A stretch of DNA of 64,000 bases from Bacteroides cellulosilyticus (GCF_020091405.1 NZ_CP081903.1:5518501-5582500); one strand, 5' to 3'; shown: positions 36,923-47,017, numbered from the stretch's first letter. The notes: a model not told the origin generated them from the sequence alone. Translations and numbers: made by a program.

Positions 36923-38072
36923 TATTAAAATATTTATAACATTTATCCATAACAGTTTTCATTTTTCTCTTTAATTCCAACACTATAATACATCTAAATA
37001 TCAAAAAACGAATAGACTTTGCTACTTCTATATTCTTATAAAAAAATTCTCTATTATAATGAGGTTTGGAAGAACTTGTCAATGGTTTGTGTAGACCGTA
37101 TGGCTCAACTTGTTCATAAGGTATTTGAACAGAGTAAAATTTTTCTTTCATATTAATAAATAAATTTTTCCCATTGACTGTATTTATCAACACAATTGAA
37201 CACCCCTTTTTAAACTGAGCTATCGAATAGTATTTTTCACACCCCCAGAAGTCGCCTATGGTAAAATCACTTCCACTCGTGTAATTTCTTGCCGGACAGT
37301 CCGAACACGAAGGACGAGTGTACAAATCTTCTAGAAAGCCCCGCATATATAAATTTTTATTCTTTCCTTCATGCAATAGGACTTTACTATCACTATTAAC
37401 TTTGATACTATAATTCTTCCATCCATTTGTTTTATCCCTAAACTGCACATTAGTAACAGAATTATAACGACTAATTTCAGCCAAATAATATCTCCATACT
37501 TTAGGGCTTGGAACACTATGACATATAATATCTATAGTAATCAAGTTTTCATATTTTTGTAACAAGAAGTGATTCAAGCCAGATACTTGACATGGTGTCC
37601 CTATAAACAGTACATATTTGCCTTCCTTCAAATAATCCTTCACATGGCTATATACATCTCCTATTTTACTTTGTACATATTTAGAGCCACGAAATTTAAC
37701 AGAATCCTCAACATTATCAACACAACTATGAAAAACTTCCCAATTTTCATCAAAACAAGCCCCACATACAATTCCTTTTTTTTCTAAAACATATTTAGAT
37801 ATCTCATATATAATACCACCTGAAGAACTTTTTTCTTGTATATATTCATTGTACGTATAACATGCATATGAGTCCAATACAGTTGAAGATGAAAAACGGT
37901 TTAGGACAGGGCATACCTTTTCGCATAGCCTACAATTAATACATTTTTGAAGTTCAATTTTAGGATACAAAAAGCCCTCATAATCTTCTTCCATAATTAT
38001 ACATTTCTGAGGACATATTTGTACACAAGCATTACACCCACAACAATTTATCTTATTACAGATATTTATCAT
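36912..38072 (-). CDS. F420 hydrogenase/dehydrogenase beta-subunit-like Fe-S protein
   Basis: This 386-residue protein has an N-terminal bacterial ferredoxin domain with two CxxCxxC-type clusters. The first is CCGCNACVQICP, at about 10-22. The second is CINCRLCEKVCP, at about 40-51. The FrhB-like N and C domains follow, with SSGGIIYEISKY, FIGTPCQVSGL and FTIGDFWGCEKYY. It probably performs a flavin-dependent redox step on a sugar or its pyruvyl group. The partner is the adjacent pyruvyl transferase-like protein. True F420 use is unlikely in this lineage. Confidence 0.85.
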   Translation of the reverse strand: MINICNKINCCGCNACVQICPQKCIIMEEDYEGFLYPKIELQKCINCRLCEKVCPVLNRFSSSTVLDSYACYTYNEYIQEKSSSGGIIYEISKYVLEKKGIVCGACFDENWEVFHSCVDNVEDSVKFRGSKYVQSKIGDVYSHVKDYLKEGKYVLFIGTPCQVSGLNHFLLQKYENLITIDIICHSVPSPKVWRYYLAEISRYNSVTNVQFRDKTNGWKNYSIKVNSDSKVLLHEGKNKNLYMRGFLEDLYTRPSCSDCPARNYTSGSDFTIGDFWGCEKYYSIAQFKKGCSIVLINTVNGKNLFINMKEKFYSVQIPYEQVEPYGLHKPLTSSSKPHYNREFFYKNIEVAKSIRFLIFRCIIVLELKRKMKTVMDKCYKYFNNGE

Positions 38073-39618
38073 AAAAAGATTTATTAATATGAAAGACCCT
38101 GGAACAACATTTCTTCATTTTCAACACAAATGCCATTCTTTCATTCACAGTCAAACCGATCCTATATATCACTAACAGTGAAATTATTCCACTTAAAATA
38201 AAAGTATTTATAAAATGTAATGTATCTTCAAATAATAATTGAAAACAAATTGGAATAGGAATAGCACATATTGTAACATATATAATTCGAAGTATAACTT
38301 CCTTAAAATACTTTCTTACAGGAAGTCCGACATGTCCCCCTAGGTATAAAACTCTAACCAATAAAGTTAATATATTAAGCCCAACTTTTGCAATAATTAC
38401 ATATACAGGAGAAAAATCAAAATACAATAGCGCAAATGAGACAGGTATATTCAATGAAATCAATATCGATATAAGGATCTGATAGTTACGAATTTTACCT
38501 GTAGCCTGAACAGAATTCCATAATGGTCCAGACACAGCATCAATCATACAAAATATTACTATCAACTGAGTAAATTCTACTGCATACTTAGGAATAACCG
38601 TTAACCAAAATTCAAGAATAGACCTACAACATAAAATCAAAGGAAAACCAATTAAAAAGATTAAGAAATAAGAAAATCGAGATGTACGAAAAATCAGTGA
38701 TAAAAAATAGTTCCTATTTTCTTCAGCATACGATTTTATAATCTGTGGAACAAATGCTGTTTGAAAATTCGCAATAAATGTATTGACCGCAGCATGTACT
38801 TGATGAGCAATTCCCATAGCTGCATTTACTGCAACACCACAAAAGACATTAATTACAATATTTACCCCTTGATTAGAACCAACATTTGCAAGACTTCCTA
38901 GCATACTCCAGCCAGAAAAACAAACAAGTTCTTTATATAATTTTGCATCCCAAAAAAAGGAATAATGACTAACTGTAAATTTTTTATTGCAAAAATATTT
39001 ATATGCGAGATTCATTATTAATACAACAACAAACATCAATATTGAGTATAATATAAGCTTATCATGTTGCACTATCAATAATAAATACACTAACAATAGT
39101 TTTAATACTGCCTCTACAATACTAATATAGGCATAAAATGACATCCTTTCGTAAGCAATAATAATAGCATTATATGGAATTCGTAAAATACTTACACAAC
39201 AACTAAGAATTGAAAAATGATATACCCATAAAGCAGCAATAAACCTATCTTTTGGAATATTTAACTTAGTATACACAAAATACGCCCCTATAGTTTCTGC
39301 AAGTACAACAATCAACAATGCTATTGTAATATAAGCTGTTAGGCTCATACTGAATATTCTCTTAACTCCATTTATATTCTTACGTCCCAATTCATAATTC
39401 AAAAAACGTAAAGTAGCAGAAGACATTGCAGAATTCAAAAAAGAGAAAAGAACAACTACCGAACCCACTATATTATAAATTCCAAAATCCGTTTCCCCTA
39501 AGGTTTGTAACACAACACGACTGGTATACAGTGTTACAAACATAATAATAAAAGTTCTTATATATAAGAAAAGCGTATTCTTAGCTATACGCTTATTATT
39601 CTCTGTAACAGAAGACAT
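38056..39618 (-). CDS. Wzx-like oligosaccharide flippase
   Basis: This 520-residue protein has about 12-14 hydrophobic segments and belongs to the polysaccharide biosynthesis (MOP/Wzx) family. The N-terminal TLFLYIRTFIIMFVTLYTSR and YNIVGSVVVLFSFLNSAMSS are typical. It should flip the lipid-linked repeat unit across the inner membrane. It overlaps the downstream Fe-S protein gene by 17 bp and starts 7 bp after the beta-helix gene. Confidence 0.9.
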   Translation of the reverse strand: MSSVTENNKRIAKNTLFLYIRTFIIMFVTLYTSRVVLQTLGETDFGIYNIVGSVVVLFSFLNSAMSSATLRFLNYELGRKNINGVKRIFSMSLTAYITIALLIVVLAETIGAYFVYTKLNIPKDRFIAALWVYHFSILSCCVSILRIPYNAIIIAYERMSFYAYISIVEAVLKLLLVYLLLIVQHDKLILYSILMFVVVLIMNLAYKYFCNKKFTVSHYSFFWDAKLYKELVCFSGWSMLGSLANVGSNQGVNIVINVFCGVAVNAAMGIAHQVHAAVNTFIANFQTAFVPQIIKSYAEENRNYFLSLIFRTSRFSYFLIFLIGFPLILCCRSILEFWLTVIPKYAVEFTQLIVIFCMIDAVSGPLWNSVQATGKIRNYQILISILISLNIPVSFALLYFDFSPVYVIIAKVGLNILTLLVRVLYLGGHVGLPVRKYFKEVILRIIYVTICAIPIPICFQLLFEDTLHFINTFILSGIISLLVIYRIGLTVNERMAFVLKMKKCCSRVFHINKSFYDKYL

Positions 39619-39625
39619 AAATAAT

Positions 39626-41221
39626 CTATTTCAAATATAGTGAAGGAAAATCCATAAAAGATTCCTCAAAACAATTTAACACACGATACATATTCCGATC
39701 TTCATGTACATCAAAATCTACAAGCCCATTCAGAATCACATTATTACTACCCAATATATTGGAATAATAAATTGTACTTTTCAGATTCTCATATTTTACC
39801 TGTCTATTAGCCTTAAATACATGGAGCAACTTTTTATTACTCCACTGCGTTGGAATTTTTATATTATATCCAAAAATTCTATTTTCTCTTATATCCCAAG
39901 AACAATACTTATCTCCTGAAAAATATTTAGGGCAATTAGTAAAACTACAACCATCAACGATATATGAATTATTCTCTGAAATGATGCAAGAATAATACTT
40001 ATCGTTAGCAGGATATATTATTTTTCCCATTCTAATTTCATCATTTTCATCAAATCTATCACCAATTCTATATGGTACTATATCTTCGAAATAACACCCT
40101 CTTATTATTACATGACTCGACTGACTTCGATTGTACCCACAATTAAATCGAATTCCAAAACAACCAAATTTATCATATATCGTTTTATCATATTTCCCCC
40201 AACCTATTTTATAAAAATTGCATCTATTAAATTCAACCATTGCAAAATTCGAATTACTAATAAAATAAGCGCCAAAATGACAATACTCAAAAGTACAATT
40301 ATCGAAATAATTCGCTGTACAATAATACATTTCATTACCACCTACTGTTTCCTGATTCATAAAGACACCACCAATACAGCTACTAAACTTAACATTCTCA
40401 AACGTGCATCGATTTAAACCCGTTCTTGACATCCCGTCCCACTCCTTATATATGCAATATCTCCAAAGATATAACATAGAATTTTTAATTGTCAAAGTTC
40501 TTGCTTCATCGGAAAAATGGAAACAGTCAGTAGCATCTTTTGATGAACCATGATAAAAATTAAAACCATCAAAAGAAACCTGATTATCGGCAATAATAAA
40601 CATTGGTTTACCAATACCAGTGAAGACTAAACGAGATCCGATATTTTCCTCTGAGTAATTATTATAATCATTTTTATTACTTAAACCTGCAAATTTATAA
40701 CCACGAGATATAGTTACAGTGTTATCAATACGATAATATCCACCTGAAAAAAAAACTTCTTTATGCCTATAATTTGATCGTAAAACTCTATTTATAGCTT
40801 CTGAAGAGTCTTTCCCTTTTTTACATTCCGCCAAAGTCTTATATGCTTTCCCCCCATACCATTCAATAGGAATTGAACGATTTACCAACTCTCTGCATAT
40901 TAAATCATCAAATATTTGTACAGCATCAGCTTCAACAATAAACTGTCCAATAACTTCACCATTTCTTAAAGAACCACCTCTAAAGATTAGAACGCAATTA
41001 TCTGGAACTCTTATTGTTTTTTTATCTAAATTTAACGTTGATTCTATTATGTATCTTGCATTTGGCACATCTAACATTTCTTGTTTAAGGATTGTCCCCC
41101 TCAATACCAATTCAATATTTTTGCATTTATTTATACTTCTATTTTCACCTTCAACATTGTGAAGAAATAAAAAAGTTAGAATACAATACAGCAAAATATT
41201 TTTTAGAGATACATTTTCCAT
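39626..41221 (-). CDS. Secreted right-handed beta-helix protein
   Basis: This 531-residue protein has a signal peptide (hydrophobic segment about 8-24, ending near HNVEG). It then shows a repeating beta-strand pattern with many Asn, Cys and aromatic residues, such as FDNCTFEYCHFGAYF and FRGGSLRNGEV. This is typical of pectate-lyase-like parallel beta-helices. Its place in the capsule operon suggests a periplasmic or surface glycan-active role, perhaps lyase or epimerase, but I see no catalytic signature. It is very AT-rich. Confidence 0.65.
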   Translation of the reverse strand: MENVSLKNILLYCILTFLFLHNVEGENRSINKCKNIELVLRGTILKQEMLDVPNARYIIESTLNLDKKTIRVPDNCVLIFRGGSLRNGEVIGQFIVEADAVQIFDDLICRELVNRSIPIEWYGGKAYKTLAECKKGKDSSEAINRVLRSNYRHKEVFFSGGYYRIDNTVTISRGYKFAGLSNKNDYNNYSEENIGSRLVFTGIGKPMFIIADNQVSFDGFNFYHGSSKDATDCFHFSDEARTLTIKNSMLYLWRYCIYKEWDGMSRTGLNRCTFENVKFSSCIGGVFMNQETVGGNEMYYCTANYFDNCTFEYCHFGAYFISNSNFAMVEFNRCNFYKIGWGKYDKTIYDKFGCFGIRFNCGYNRSQSSHVIIRGCYFEDIVPYRIGDRFDENDEIRMGKIIYPANDKYYSCIISENNSYIVDGCSFTNCPKYFSGDKYCSWDIRENRIFGYNIKIPTQWSNKKLLHVFKANRQVKYENLKSTIYYSNILGSNNVILNGLVDFDVHEDRNMYRVLNCFEESFMDFPSLYLK

Positions 41222-41525
41222 CTTAAGTAATTTACAATAATCAGTCTATTATACACCCTTTTTTGATTAAAGCATTAGCTCAACACCTTGAAAACTAAAC
41301 AATAATAAAAACAGCTAATTACTACCGACAAAATCTGTCCAGCTCTACTTGGCAATCTGTAAATATAGTTATACTTTATATGCTTCCAGCTGTCACTTAT
41401 ATCTTCAATATTACTCTCTCCTATAACAATTATAAGTAACAAATTTTTCATATATAAATAATAGTATTCTTGTACTATAAAAAGATAAAACACTTTATTT
41501 CTCACACAAAATGTTTAAATAGATT

Positions 41526-42104
41526 CTACTGTACAGAATACAAATCCATTTGATAATCAAAATCTAGCATAATATCCTTCAAACACTCTCTCTGCATATC
41601 CTTTGCTGAAAGAACTACTTTCTCCATTGAAATTTTCCAATCAATCTCCAAATCTGGATCAAAAAGTTGAATGCCTTCTTCGCTTTGTGGAGCATAAAAC
41701 TCATCACATTTGTATTGAAAAACAGCTTCATCACTTAACACTGCAAAACCATGAGCAAAACCTTTAGGAATAAAAAGTTGTCGATGATTATCCTCACTCA
41801 GTTCTATTGCTACATGCTTACCTAAAGTAGGAGATCCCTTTCGAATATCAACAGCAACATCTAATACACAACCTTTAACACAACGTACTAATTTACTCTG
41901 AGCATAAGGAACCTTTTGATAGTGAAGACCTCTTATCACACCATAAGAAGATTTACTCTCATTATCTTGCACAAAACGTATAGGGCGTACTTTCTCATCA
42001 AACTCTTTCTGCGAAAAAGATTCCAAGAAATAACCACGATTATCTAAAAATATGCAAGGTTCGATAATAATTACACCCTCTAATAAAGTAGGAATTATAT
42101 TCAT
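41526..42104 (-). CDS. rfbC: dTDP-4-dehydrorhamnose 3,5-epimerase
   Basis: This 192-residue cupin enzyme converts dTDP-4-keto-6-deoxy-glucose to dTDP-4-keto-rhamnose. Motifs include YFLESFSQKEF, GVIRGLHYQ with the catalytic His, and FIPKGFAHGFAVLSD. A conserved Tyr lies in FQYKCDEFY. The other rhamnose genes (rfbA, rfbB, rfbD) are absent from this operon, so they must be elsewhere, or the epimerase has another job. It precedes the beta-helix gene, with about 300 bp between. Confidence 0.93.
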   Translation of the reverse strand: MNIIPTLLEGVIIIEPCIFLDNRGYFLESFSQKEFDEKVRPIRFVQDNESKSSYGVIRGLHYQKVPYAQSKLVRCVKGCVLDVAVDIRKGSPTLGKHVAIELSEDNHRQLFIPKGFAHGFAVLSDEAVFQYKCDEFYAPQSEEGIQLFDPDLEIDWKISMEKVVLSAKDMQRECLKDIMLDFDYQMDLYSVQ

Positions 42105-42387
42105 TTTTATTTAAAATTTCATAATAGCCTTAACATTAAAACACTTATATTTATTCGTAAAGCTCAGTAAGCTTTGTTTTACATATAAATCTTTTTATGT
42201 TCAAGCCACAAACCATCAAAATACAATTAAGATACTTATCTAATTAAAACTAGAGGGGAAGAAACACTAAGTTGATTTATATTAATTATAGGAATCTTCG
42301 CGCAGATTTATATTAAAAAATAGCATAACCTCCCACTCTAGTTATATAATAGTAATTTACTTATTTCATTTTTTCAATCTCACTATA
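42105..42387. other. Non-coding AT-rich spacer inside the capsule operon
   Basis: This 283-bp gap between the chain-length gene and rfbC has no convincing ORF, hairpin or terminator. It may hold an internal promoter, or mark where the variable biosynthetic cassette joins the conserved export genes. Confidence 0.4.
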
Positions 42388-43491
42388 TTATCTCTTTTTT
42401 TTACTCCTCAAATTTATAAAGATCCCCCTTCCAAACAATATCCAGCCAATACAACTTGTTCCTGTCAGAAATATAATTCCAAGAAGCATAAGAGTTTTGC
42501 GAGGTTTTGAAGCTTTTATTGGAATAGTTGCTGGCTCAATTATAGTATATACAGGTGTAATCTCCTGCACCTTCGCTTCCGCCATCTGTAATTGTTGTGC
42601 TACAGATGTATAAACCTGATATGCCAAACGCATTTCATTCTCCAACCGTTCTTGTTCAGCACGATAACTCAATAGAATAATATTCTTGTTAGCATCAGCA
42701 AACTTCGCATAATTCTCTTGAGCTTTCTCATACTCTTTCTTTTTTCTTTCAAAAAGCTTCTCTTGAAACTGAAAATCCTGACGCGCTTTAGTCGTCCGAT
42801 ATTCCGTAATATAATCTTGCAATCGACGCACCACTGTATCAGTAAGACAAGCTGAAATACGAGCATCCTGCATCGTTACTGATAAAGTAGTAACTCCTGT
42901 CTTTTTATCAACGGAAACACTAATACGCTCACTCAACTCTTTTGCAGTATCAGCTTCCTCTTTTGTTAAATGAAAAGGGTCAAGAATCCCATCATTATCT
43001 GCTTCATCATCTGCAAAGAGCGAAATAGCCCAACCAAGTGCTTTAAAAGGTGCAGATGTTACCAACGACCACCATGGCATACGTTGATGCTCATTTAAAT
43101 AACAATAAAGCGTAGTATCAATATCTTCCTCCAAGTCTTTGACTCGAACCTTAAATAGTTCTGTTATAAAAGGAGTAGAACTAACAATATCAGGATACAA
43201 ATCAGGATATATTGCATCCGCAGTAGATGTAGCATTAAGGTTAAGCCCTGCCATTGCGGCTAATGATGAAAGCCCACCTGTACCTTTATTGTCTGACAAT
43301 TCGGGTGCAATCATAGTGGTCGCTGTATACTCTTTGGGAATACTAAATGCGATTACTAACCCAATCAGCACAGAATATCCACATGCTTTCAACACAAACT
43401 TACGCTCTGCCCAAACCTTTAGTACAAGCTCCAACAAATCTATTTCTTTTTCATCTTGTGAAGAAGTTTTTTTTTGAAGTTCCTCATTCAT
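42388..43491 (-). CDS. Wzz-type chain-length determinant protein
   Basis: This 367-residue polysaccharide co-polymerase has two membrane helices, at about 37-53 and 338-358. Between them is a periplasmic coiled-coil domain with LEDDI and FERKKKEYEKAQENYAKFAD segments. EYTATTMIAPELSDN follows the first helix, and a proline-rich ATIPIKASKPRK precedes the second, as in Wzz proteins. There is no C-terminal tyrosine kinase domain. It regulates polymer length with Wzy. Confidence 0.9.
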   Translation of the reverse strand: MNEELQKKTSSQDEKEIDLLELVLKVWAERKFVLKACGYSVLIGLVIAFSIPKEYTATTMIAPELSDNKGTGGLSSLAAMAGLNLNATSTADAIYPDLYPDIVSSTPFITELFKVRVKDLEEDIDTTLYCYLNEHQRMPWWSLVTSAPFKALGWAISLFADDEADNDGILDPFHLTKEEADTAKELSERISVSVDKKTGVTTLSVTMQDARISACLTDTVVRRLQDYITEYRTTKARQDFQFQEKLFERKKKEYEKAQENYAKFADANKNIILLSYRAEQERLENEMRLAYQVYTSVAQQLQMAEAKVQEITPVYTIIEPATIPIKASKPRKTLMLLGIIFLTGTSCIGWILFGRGIFINLRSKKKR

Positions 43492-43501
43492 AGTTCATTT
43501 C

Positions 43502-45925
43502 TTATTTAAAAGCATTTACCAAGGTCGCTACCATAGCCGCCATCGTAGCAGTAGTAGAACTGATACCCAATATTTCTGCAAATTTCATGTGCTGTTTCTC
43601 CGCCTTACTAGGTATTACAATTTCACAACCCGGCTGTATCAGTTGACTATCACCGCGTTTCGCACGTGCCACAGTACCATTCAAATAAATAACATAAGCC
43701 TTTTTCTTCTTTGCCATATTACCATAGCCGCCCGCCATATTGATATAATACTTCAATTTCGCACCTTTCTCCCAAGCCACAGTATTTGGATACATCACCG
43801 AACCGCTGATCTTCACTGTATTGACAAACTCAGGAATATAGATCACATCACCCTCACGCAAAACAACATCATAGCTGCTACCCGGATTGGCCAGAGCTTT
43901 CTCCATATCTATACCAACCGTATAAGTTTCCGTTATCGCCAACTTAGCAACAGATATACTATCTTGCCCCTCACCATTACGTGCCATACGTAAAGCATCC
44001 CTTTCACGACGCCGCTCTTCATCATTCATTCTGCGAATAAGACGACCGCCTTTTATGTAAGCATCCGGAGTTATACCACCTGCACGTTTTATCAAATCAC
44101 TCAAACGCTCGTTCTTTTTCAAAAGCGCATAACTTCCACTAAACAACACTTCTCCCGATACTGAAACTGTACGCTGCACCTTATAGGCTGGACTCCTGCG
44201 GATCTGAACCATATCAAACGGCTGCAAATAGAAATCCGCATCCCCTATCACCAAACCGTCTTTTATATCAAAAGCAAACGTTTCCGCCAATTTACTACTG
44301 TAAGTAGTACTCTTAGGGTCTTTGATACGGCGTGTCACACTCACTCGCGTAGTAGCCGCCGCCTCACGCAAACCGCCAGCCTGAACAACCAAATCCTCTA
44401 TAGTCATCTTGTCCGAATACAGGAAAGTTCCCGGATTTAGAACTTCACCATATATTGATACGGTTTCCTCCTCCTTCAGATCATTCACACTGGGGATATA
44501 AAGATGGTCATCTTTTTGCAGGGGAATATCTGCAACGGTACCATTGAGTAAACCGTTCAAATCAATAGCTATAATTTCATGAGAAAGATCCTCATGTTCA
44601 CGATCCAATAATACACGATTCAAAAAGGCATCGCCACGAAGCCCTTCAGCTTTCTTTATCAACTGTTTTACCGTGTTTACCTCTCCATCCAACTGATATA
44701 GTCCCGAACGGTAAACAGCACCGCTAATCTCAACTTTGTTTTCAAAACGGTCGAGTACGGCATCAACAGTTACAAGATCACCGTCATCCAGACGGAATAC
44801 GGAATAATCCATTTCATCTACATTGAAAACCTGATGCTCACGTCCGCTCTTACGAATAAGGCGAATGGCTTTCTTGTAGGAATCTCCAGTAAAACCGCCG
44901 GCATACTCCAGCAAATTAGCGACAGTCTCCGTAGGCTTCATTTCGTAGTACATGGGACGCTTAACCTTTCCAACAATCTCCACCAGAGATTCATAAGGAT
45001 TCACAATGATAACGTCGCCTTCTTGCAAGCGTATATCGTCATTCATCTTACCCTTCATGATAAACTCATAGACATCAAGATTTTCTATAGTCTTTCCATT
45101 ACGCACCAACTTTATGCCACGCAGACTACCAATTTTATTAACACCACCCGCACGGTACAATGCATGAAAAACAGTAGAAAAAGCTGAAAGAGAATAAGTA
45201 CCCGGAACGGAAACCTCACCCATGATGTTTACCTGGATAGTACGTGTGTCTCCAAGCGTTAACCGAATCTGAGAGTTAGGCTCATTGCCACCGATACCCG
45301 AATAAATCTTAGAAAATTCACGTTGCAGATATTGATTGGCTTCCTTCACCGTCATTCCATTCAAGTGAACCGGTCCCAAATCCTTAACCTGAATGTCACC
45401 TTCAGGACTAATCGTCTGGCGGATTGTATTTTCCGAAGCACCCCAAATATCTATAATCACTTCATCGCCGGGGCCCAAACGATAACTTATCGGAGTGGCA
45501 AGATTAGCGCTGGGTTCAAAGCTTAAATTGGTATTTCTGAATAAATTGTGACCGAAAATCTGCCTGACAGACATTTCCAAATGAGCTTTGCTATCCTGCT
45601 TTTCATCAATGACAGCCTTCTGATCCTCCAACTCGGCAGCTTCATAAGATGAATCTAAAGCCACGGCACGTTTGCGCATCTGGTTGGGCTTATTGCCTGT
45701 ACCTTCAGCAGTACTGTTGGTAGCCTCATACCTGGACTTAATCCGCAACACCTGCTCCTGAGTCACACCACGACGAAGCAGTTCGGTAGTCATTTGTTTC
45801 TGGGATTTTCCTGCTGCCTGTGCATTCTTTACATACTCAACAACCTGTTCATCAGACATGCGTTGGGCATGAACAAAACCGGATAAAGTAAAAACAAAAA
45901 TGATAAATAATAATAATCGACGCAT
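43502..45925 (-). CDS. Wza-like polysaccharide export protein with multiple SLBB domains
   Basis: This 807-residue outer-membrane exporter has a signal peptide (about 1-20). A Poly_export domain near 140-235 contains YRLGPGDEVIIDIWG. At least five SLBB beta-grasp repeats follow, recognised by repeated V-x-G-x-V-x-x-PG-x-Y patterns such as VNIMGEVSVPGTYSL, VSVSGEVLFSGSYAL and VSIYGEVLNPGTFLY. A C-terminal hydrophobic helix ends the protein. It is much larger than E. coli Wza (about 380), as is usual in Bacteroidetes. It forms the export channel together with the Wzz protein encoded next. Confidence 0.93.
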   Translation of the reverse strand: MRRLLLFIIFVFTLSGFVHAQRMSDEQVVEYVKNAQAAGKSQKQMTTELLRRGVTQEQVLRIKSRYEATNSTAEGTGNKPNQMRKRAVALDSSYEAAELEDQKAVIDEKQDSKAHLEMSVRQIFGHNLFRNTNLSFEPSANLATPISYRLGPGDEVIIDIWGASENTIRQTISPEGDIQVKDLGPVHLNGMTVKEANQYLQREFSKIYSGIGGNEPNSQIRLTLGDTRTIQVNIMGEVSVPGTYSLSAFSTVFHALYRAGGVNKIGSLRGIKLVRNGKTIENLDVYEFIMKGKMNDDIRLQEGDVIIVNPYESLVEIVGKVKRPMYYEMKPTETVANLLEYAGGFTGDSYKKAIRLIRKSGREHQVFNVDEMDYSVFRLDDGDLVTVDAVLDRFENKVEISGAVYRSGLYQLDGEVNTVKQLIKKAEGLRGDAFLNRVLLDREHEDLSHEIIAIDLNGLLNGTVADIPLQKDDHLYIPSVNDLKEEETVSIYGEVLNPGTFLYSDKMTIEDLVVQAGGLREAAATTRVSVTRRIKDPKSTTYSSKLAETFAFDIKDGLVIGDADFYLQPFDMVQIRRSPAYKVQRTVSVSGEVLFSGSYALLKKNERLSDLIKRAGGITPDAYIKGGRLIRRMNDEERRRERDALRMARNGEGQDSISVAKLAITETYTVGIDMEKALANPGSSYDVVLREGDVIYIPEFVNTVKISGSVMYPNTVAWEKGAKLKYYINMAGGYGNMAKKKKAYVIYLNGTVARAKRGDSQLIQPGCEIVIPSKAEKQHMKFAEILGISSTTATMAAMVATLVNAFK

Positions 45926-45965
45926 AGTTTATATATAAAGATAATTATTCTTCATGATGATTTTC

Positions 45966-46454
45966 TCATTCATCAATGTATTCCCAGGGATAAGGATTAT
46001 CCACCACATTATGGAACTCGGCGATAGCTTCCTGTTGATCGGGAGTTAGTGATGTGGAATCCCAGGAAGCAATGATGGCACGAGCTTCATCAGCCAAAGG
46101 ATCGTCAAAGACCTCACCATAGCAGGCTGTGAGTAAACGGAGCTTCAACAAGGAAGCGGGAAGCAAACCGAGGATATCCCAGCAACGATTTAAAACTTCC
46201 TGAACATGTATTTGTTTTTCACCATGATCGACAAATGAGGCGTTGTAGCCCATCAGAAGAGCCAGACAAACATTAGCTTGTTCTTCCACAGTGGAACCTT
46301 TGACACCGGAATTATACAAAGCCGTGGTCAGGCGGTAAACTTCACCGTTACGGCGGGACAAGTCATCGCTATAGACCGGACTACCGTCCATGCCCAAATA
46401 CATCAGGTCGTGCGCTGCACGCTGAAGAGAAACTATTTCTTCGGAAAGAGTCAT
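45966..46454 (-). CDS. upxZ: UpxZ-type inhibitor of capsule antitermination
   Basis: This 162-residue helical protein lies directly after the UpxY-type gene, as UpxZ does in every well-studied Bacteroides capsule locus. Known UpxZ proteins inhibit the UpxY antiterminators of other capsule loci, so only one capsule dominates. The protein is acidic, with helical segments such as SLLKLRLLTACYG and an end at NPYPWEYIDE. The assignment rests on size, position and general pattern. Confidence 0.88.
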   Translation of the reverse strand: MTLSEEIVSLQRAAHDLMYLGMDGSPVYSDDLSRRNGEVYRLTTALYNSGVKGSTVEEQANVCLALLMGYNASFVDHGEKQIHVQEVLNRCWDILGLLPASLLKLRLLTACYGEVFDDPLADEARAIIASWDSTSLTPDQQEAIAEFHNVVDNPYPWEYIDE

Positions 46455-46477
46455 AAAGAATTAGGATTTTGGAATTA

Positions 46478-47017
46478 TCAACTGTCAATTACCTCTATAA
46501 GGTCAGGATGGATAGTAGCCATGGCAACAGCTATGACACCTTGTATCGCAACAACTACACGACGGTCACGTGCACCTTTCACTTTCAGGAAAATACCTTC
46601 CTGTCCTTCGAAGTCACCGCCCGTAACACGAACTCTGGTGCCTTTAGACAGATTTAGTTCATCGGGCTGGAAATATAGGAGATGATCATTATAGCTACCG
46701 GCTACAGCGATAAAACGCTGCATCTCGCTATCGGAGATAATGATCTTCTGACCGCTACGAGTATCGGTTATGTACTGTAAATAGGTTACTTGTGATTTGA
46801 TACGCTTCACCTCGGAAGGACAAGCATGAACAAAAAGTAAATTATGAATGACAGGAACCAGAACACGCACTTTCTTACCTTTCTTTATACAGAGCTTGTA
46901 TTGCATGGGAACGAAACAACCCATTTTCTCCTTTTCAAGCAGACGCATCGCATCAGGCTCTCTACGGTAAGTGGCACGCATGGCATACCATATTGGGCTT
47001 TCTTTCTCTACTTCCAT
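46478..47017 (-). CDS. upxY: UpxY family transcription antiterminator (NusG-like)
   Basis: This 179-residue NusG paralogue has an N-terminal NGN domain: WYAMRATYRREPDAMRLLEK, then FVPMQYKL. A C-terminal KOW motif follows, in VRVTGGDFEGQEGIFLKVKG. UpxY proteins bind the 5' leader and RNA polymerase of their own capsule operon and prevent premature termination. It is the first gene of the operon. Its roughly 200-bp leader runs back to the invertible promoter segment. Confidence 0.93.
   Translation of the reverse strand: MEVEKESPIWYAMRATYRREPDAMRLLEKEKMGCFVPMQYKLCIKKGKKVRVLVPVIHNLLFVHACPSEVKRIKSQVTYLQYITDTRSGQKIIISDSEMQRFIAVAGSYNDHLLYFQPDELNLSKGTRVRVTGGDFEGQEGIFLKVKGARDRRVVVAIQGVIAVAMATIHPDLIEVIDS

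Noticed and set aside
41275..41505. A 76-codon ORF on the minus strand between rfbC and the beta-helix gene
   Set aside because: It lies in very AT-rich DNA, has no recognisable family and shows no clear ribosome-binding context. It could be a remnant, but I cannot support it as a gene. Nothing else was seen in the 41222-41525 gap.
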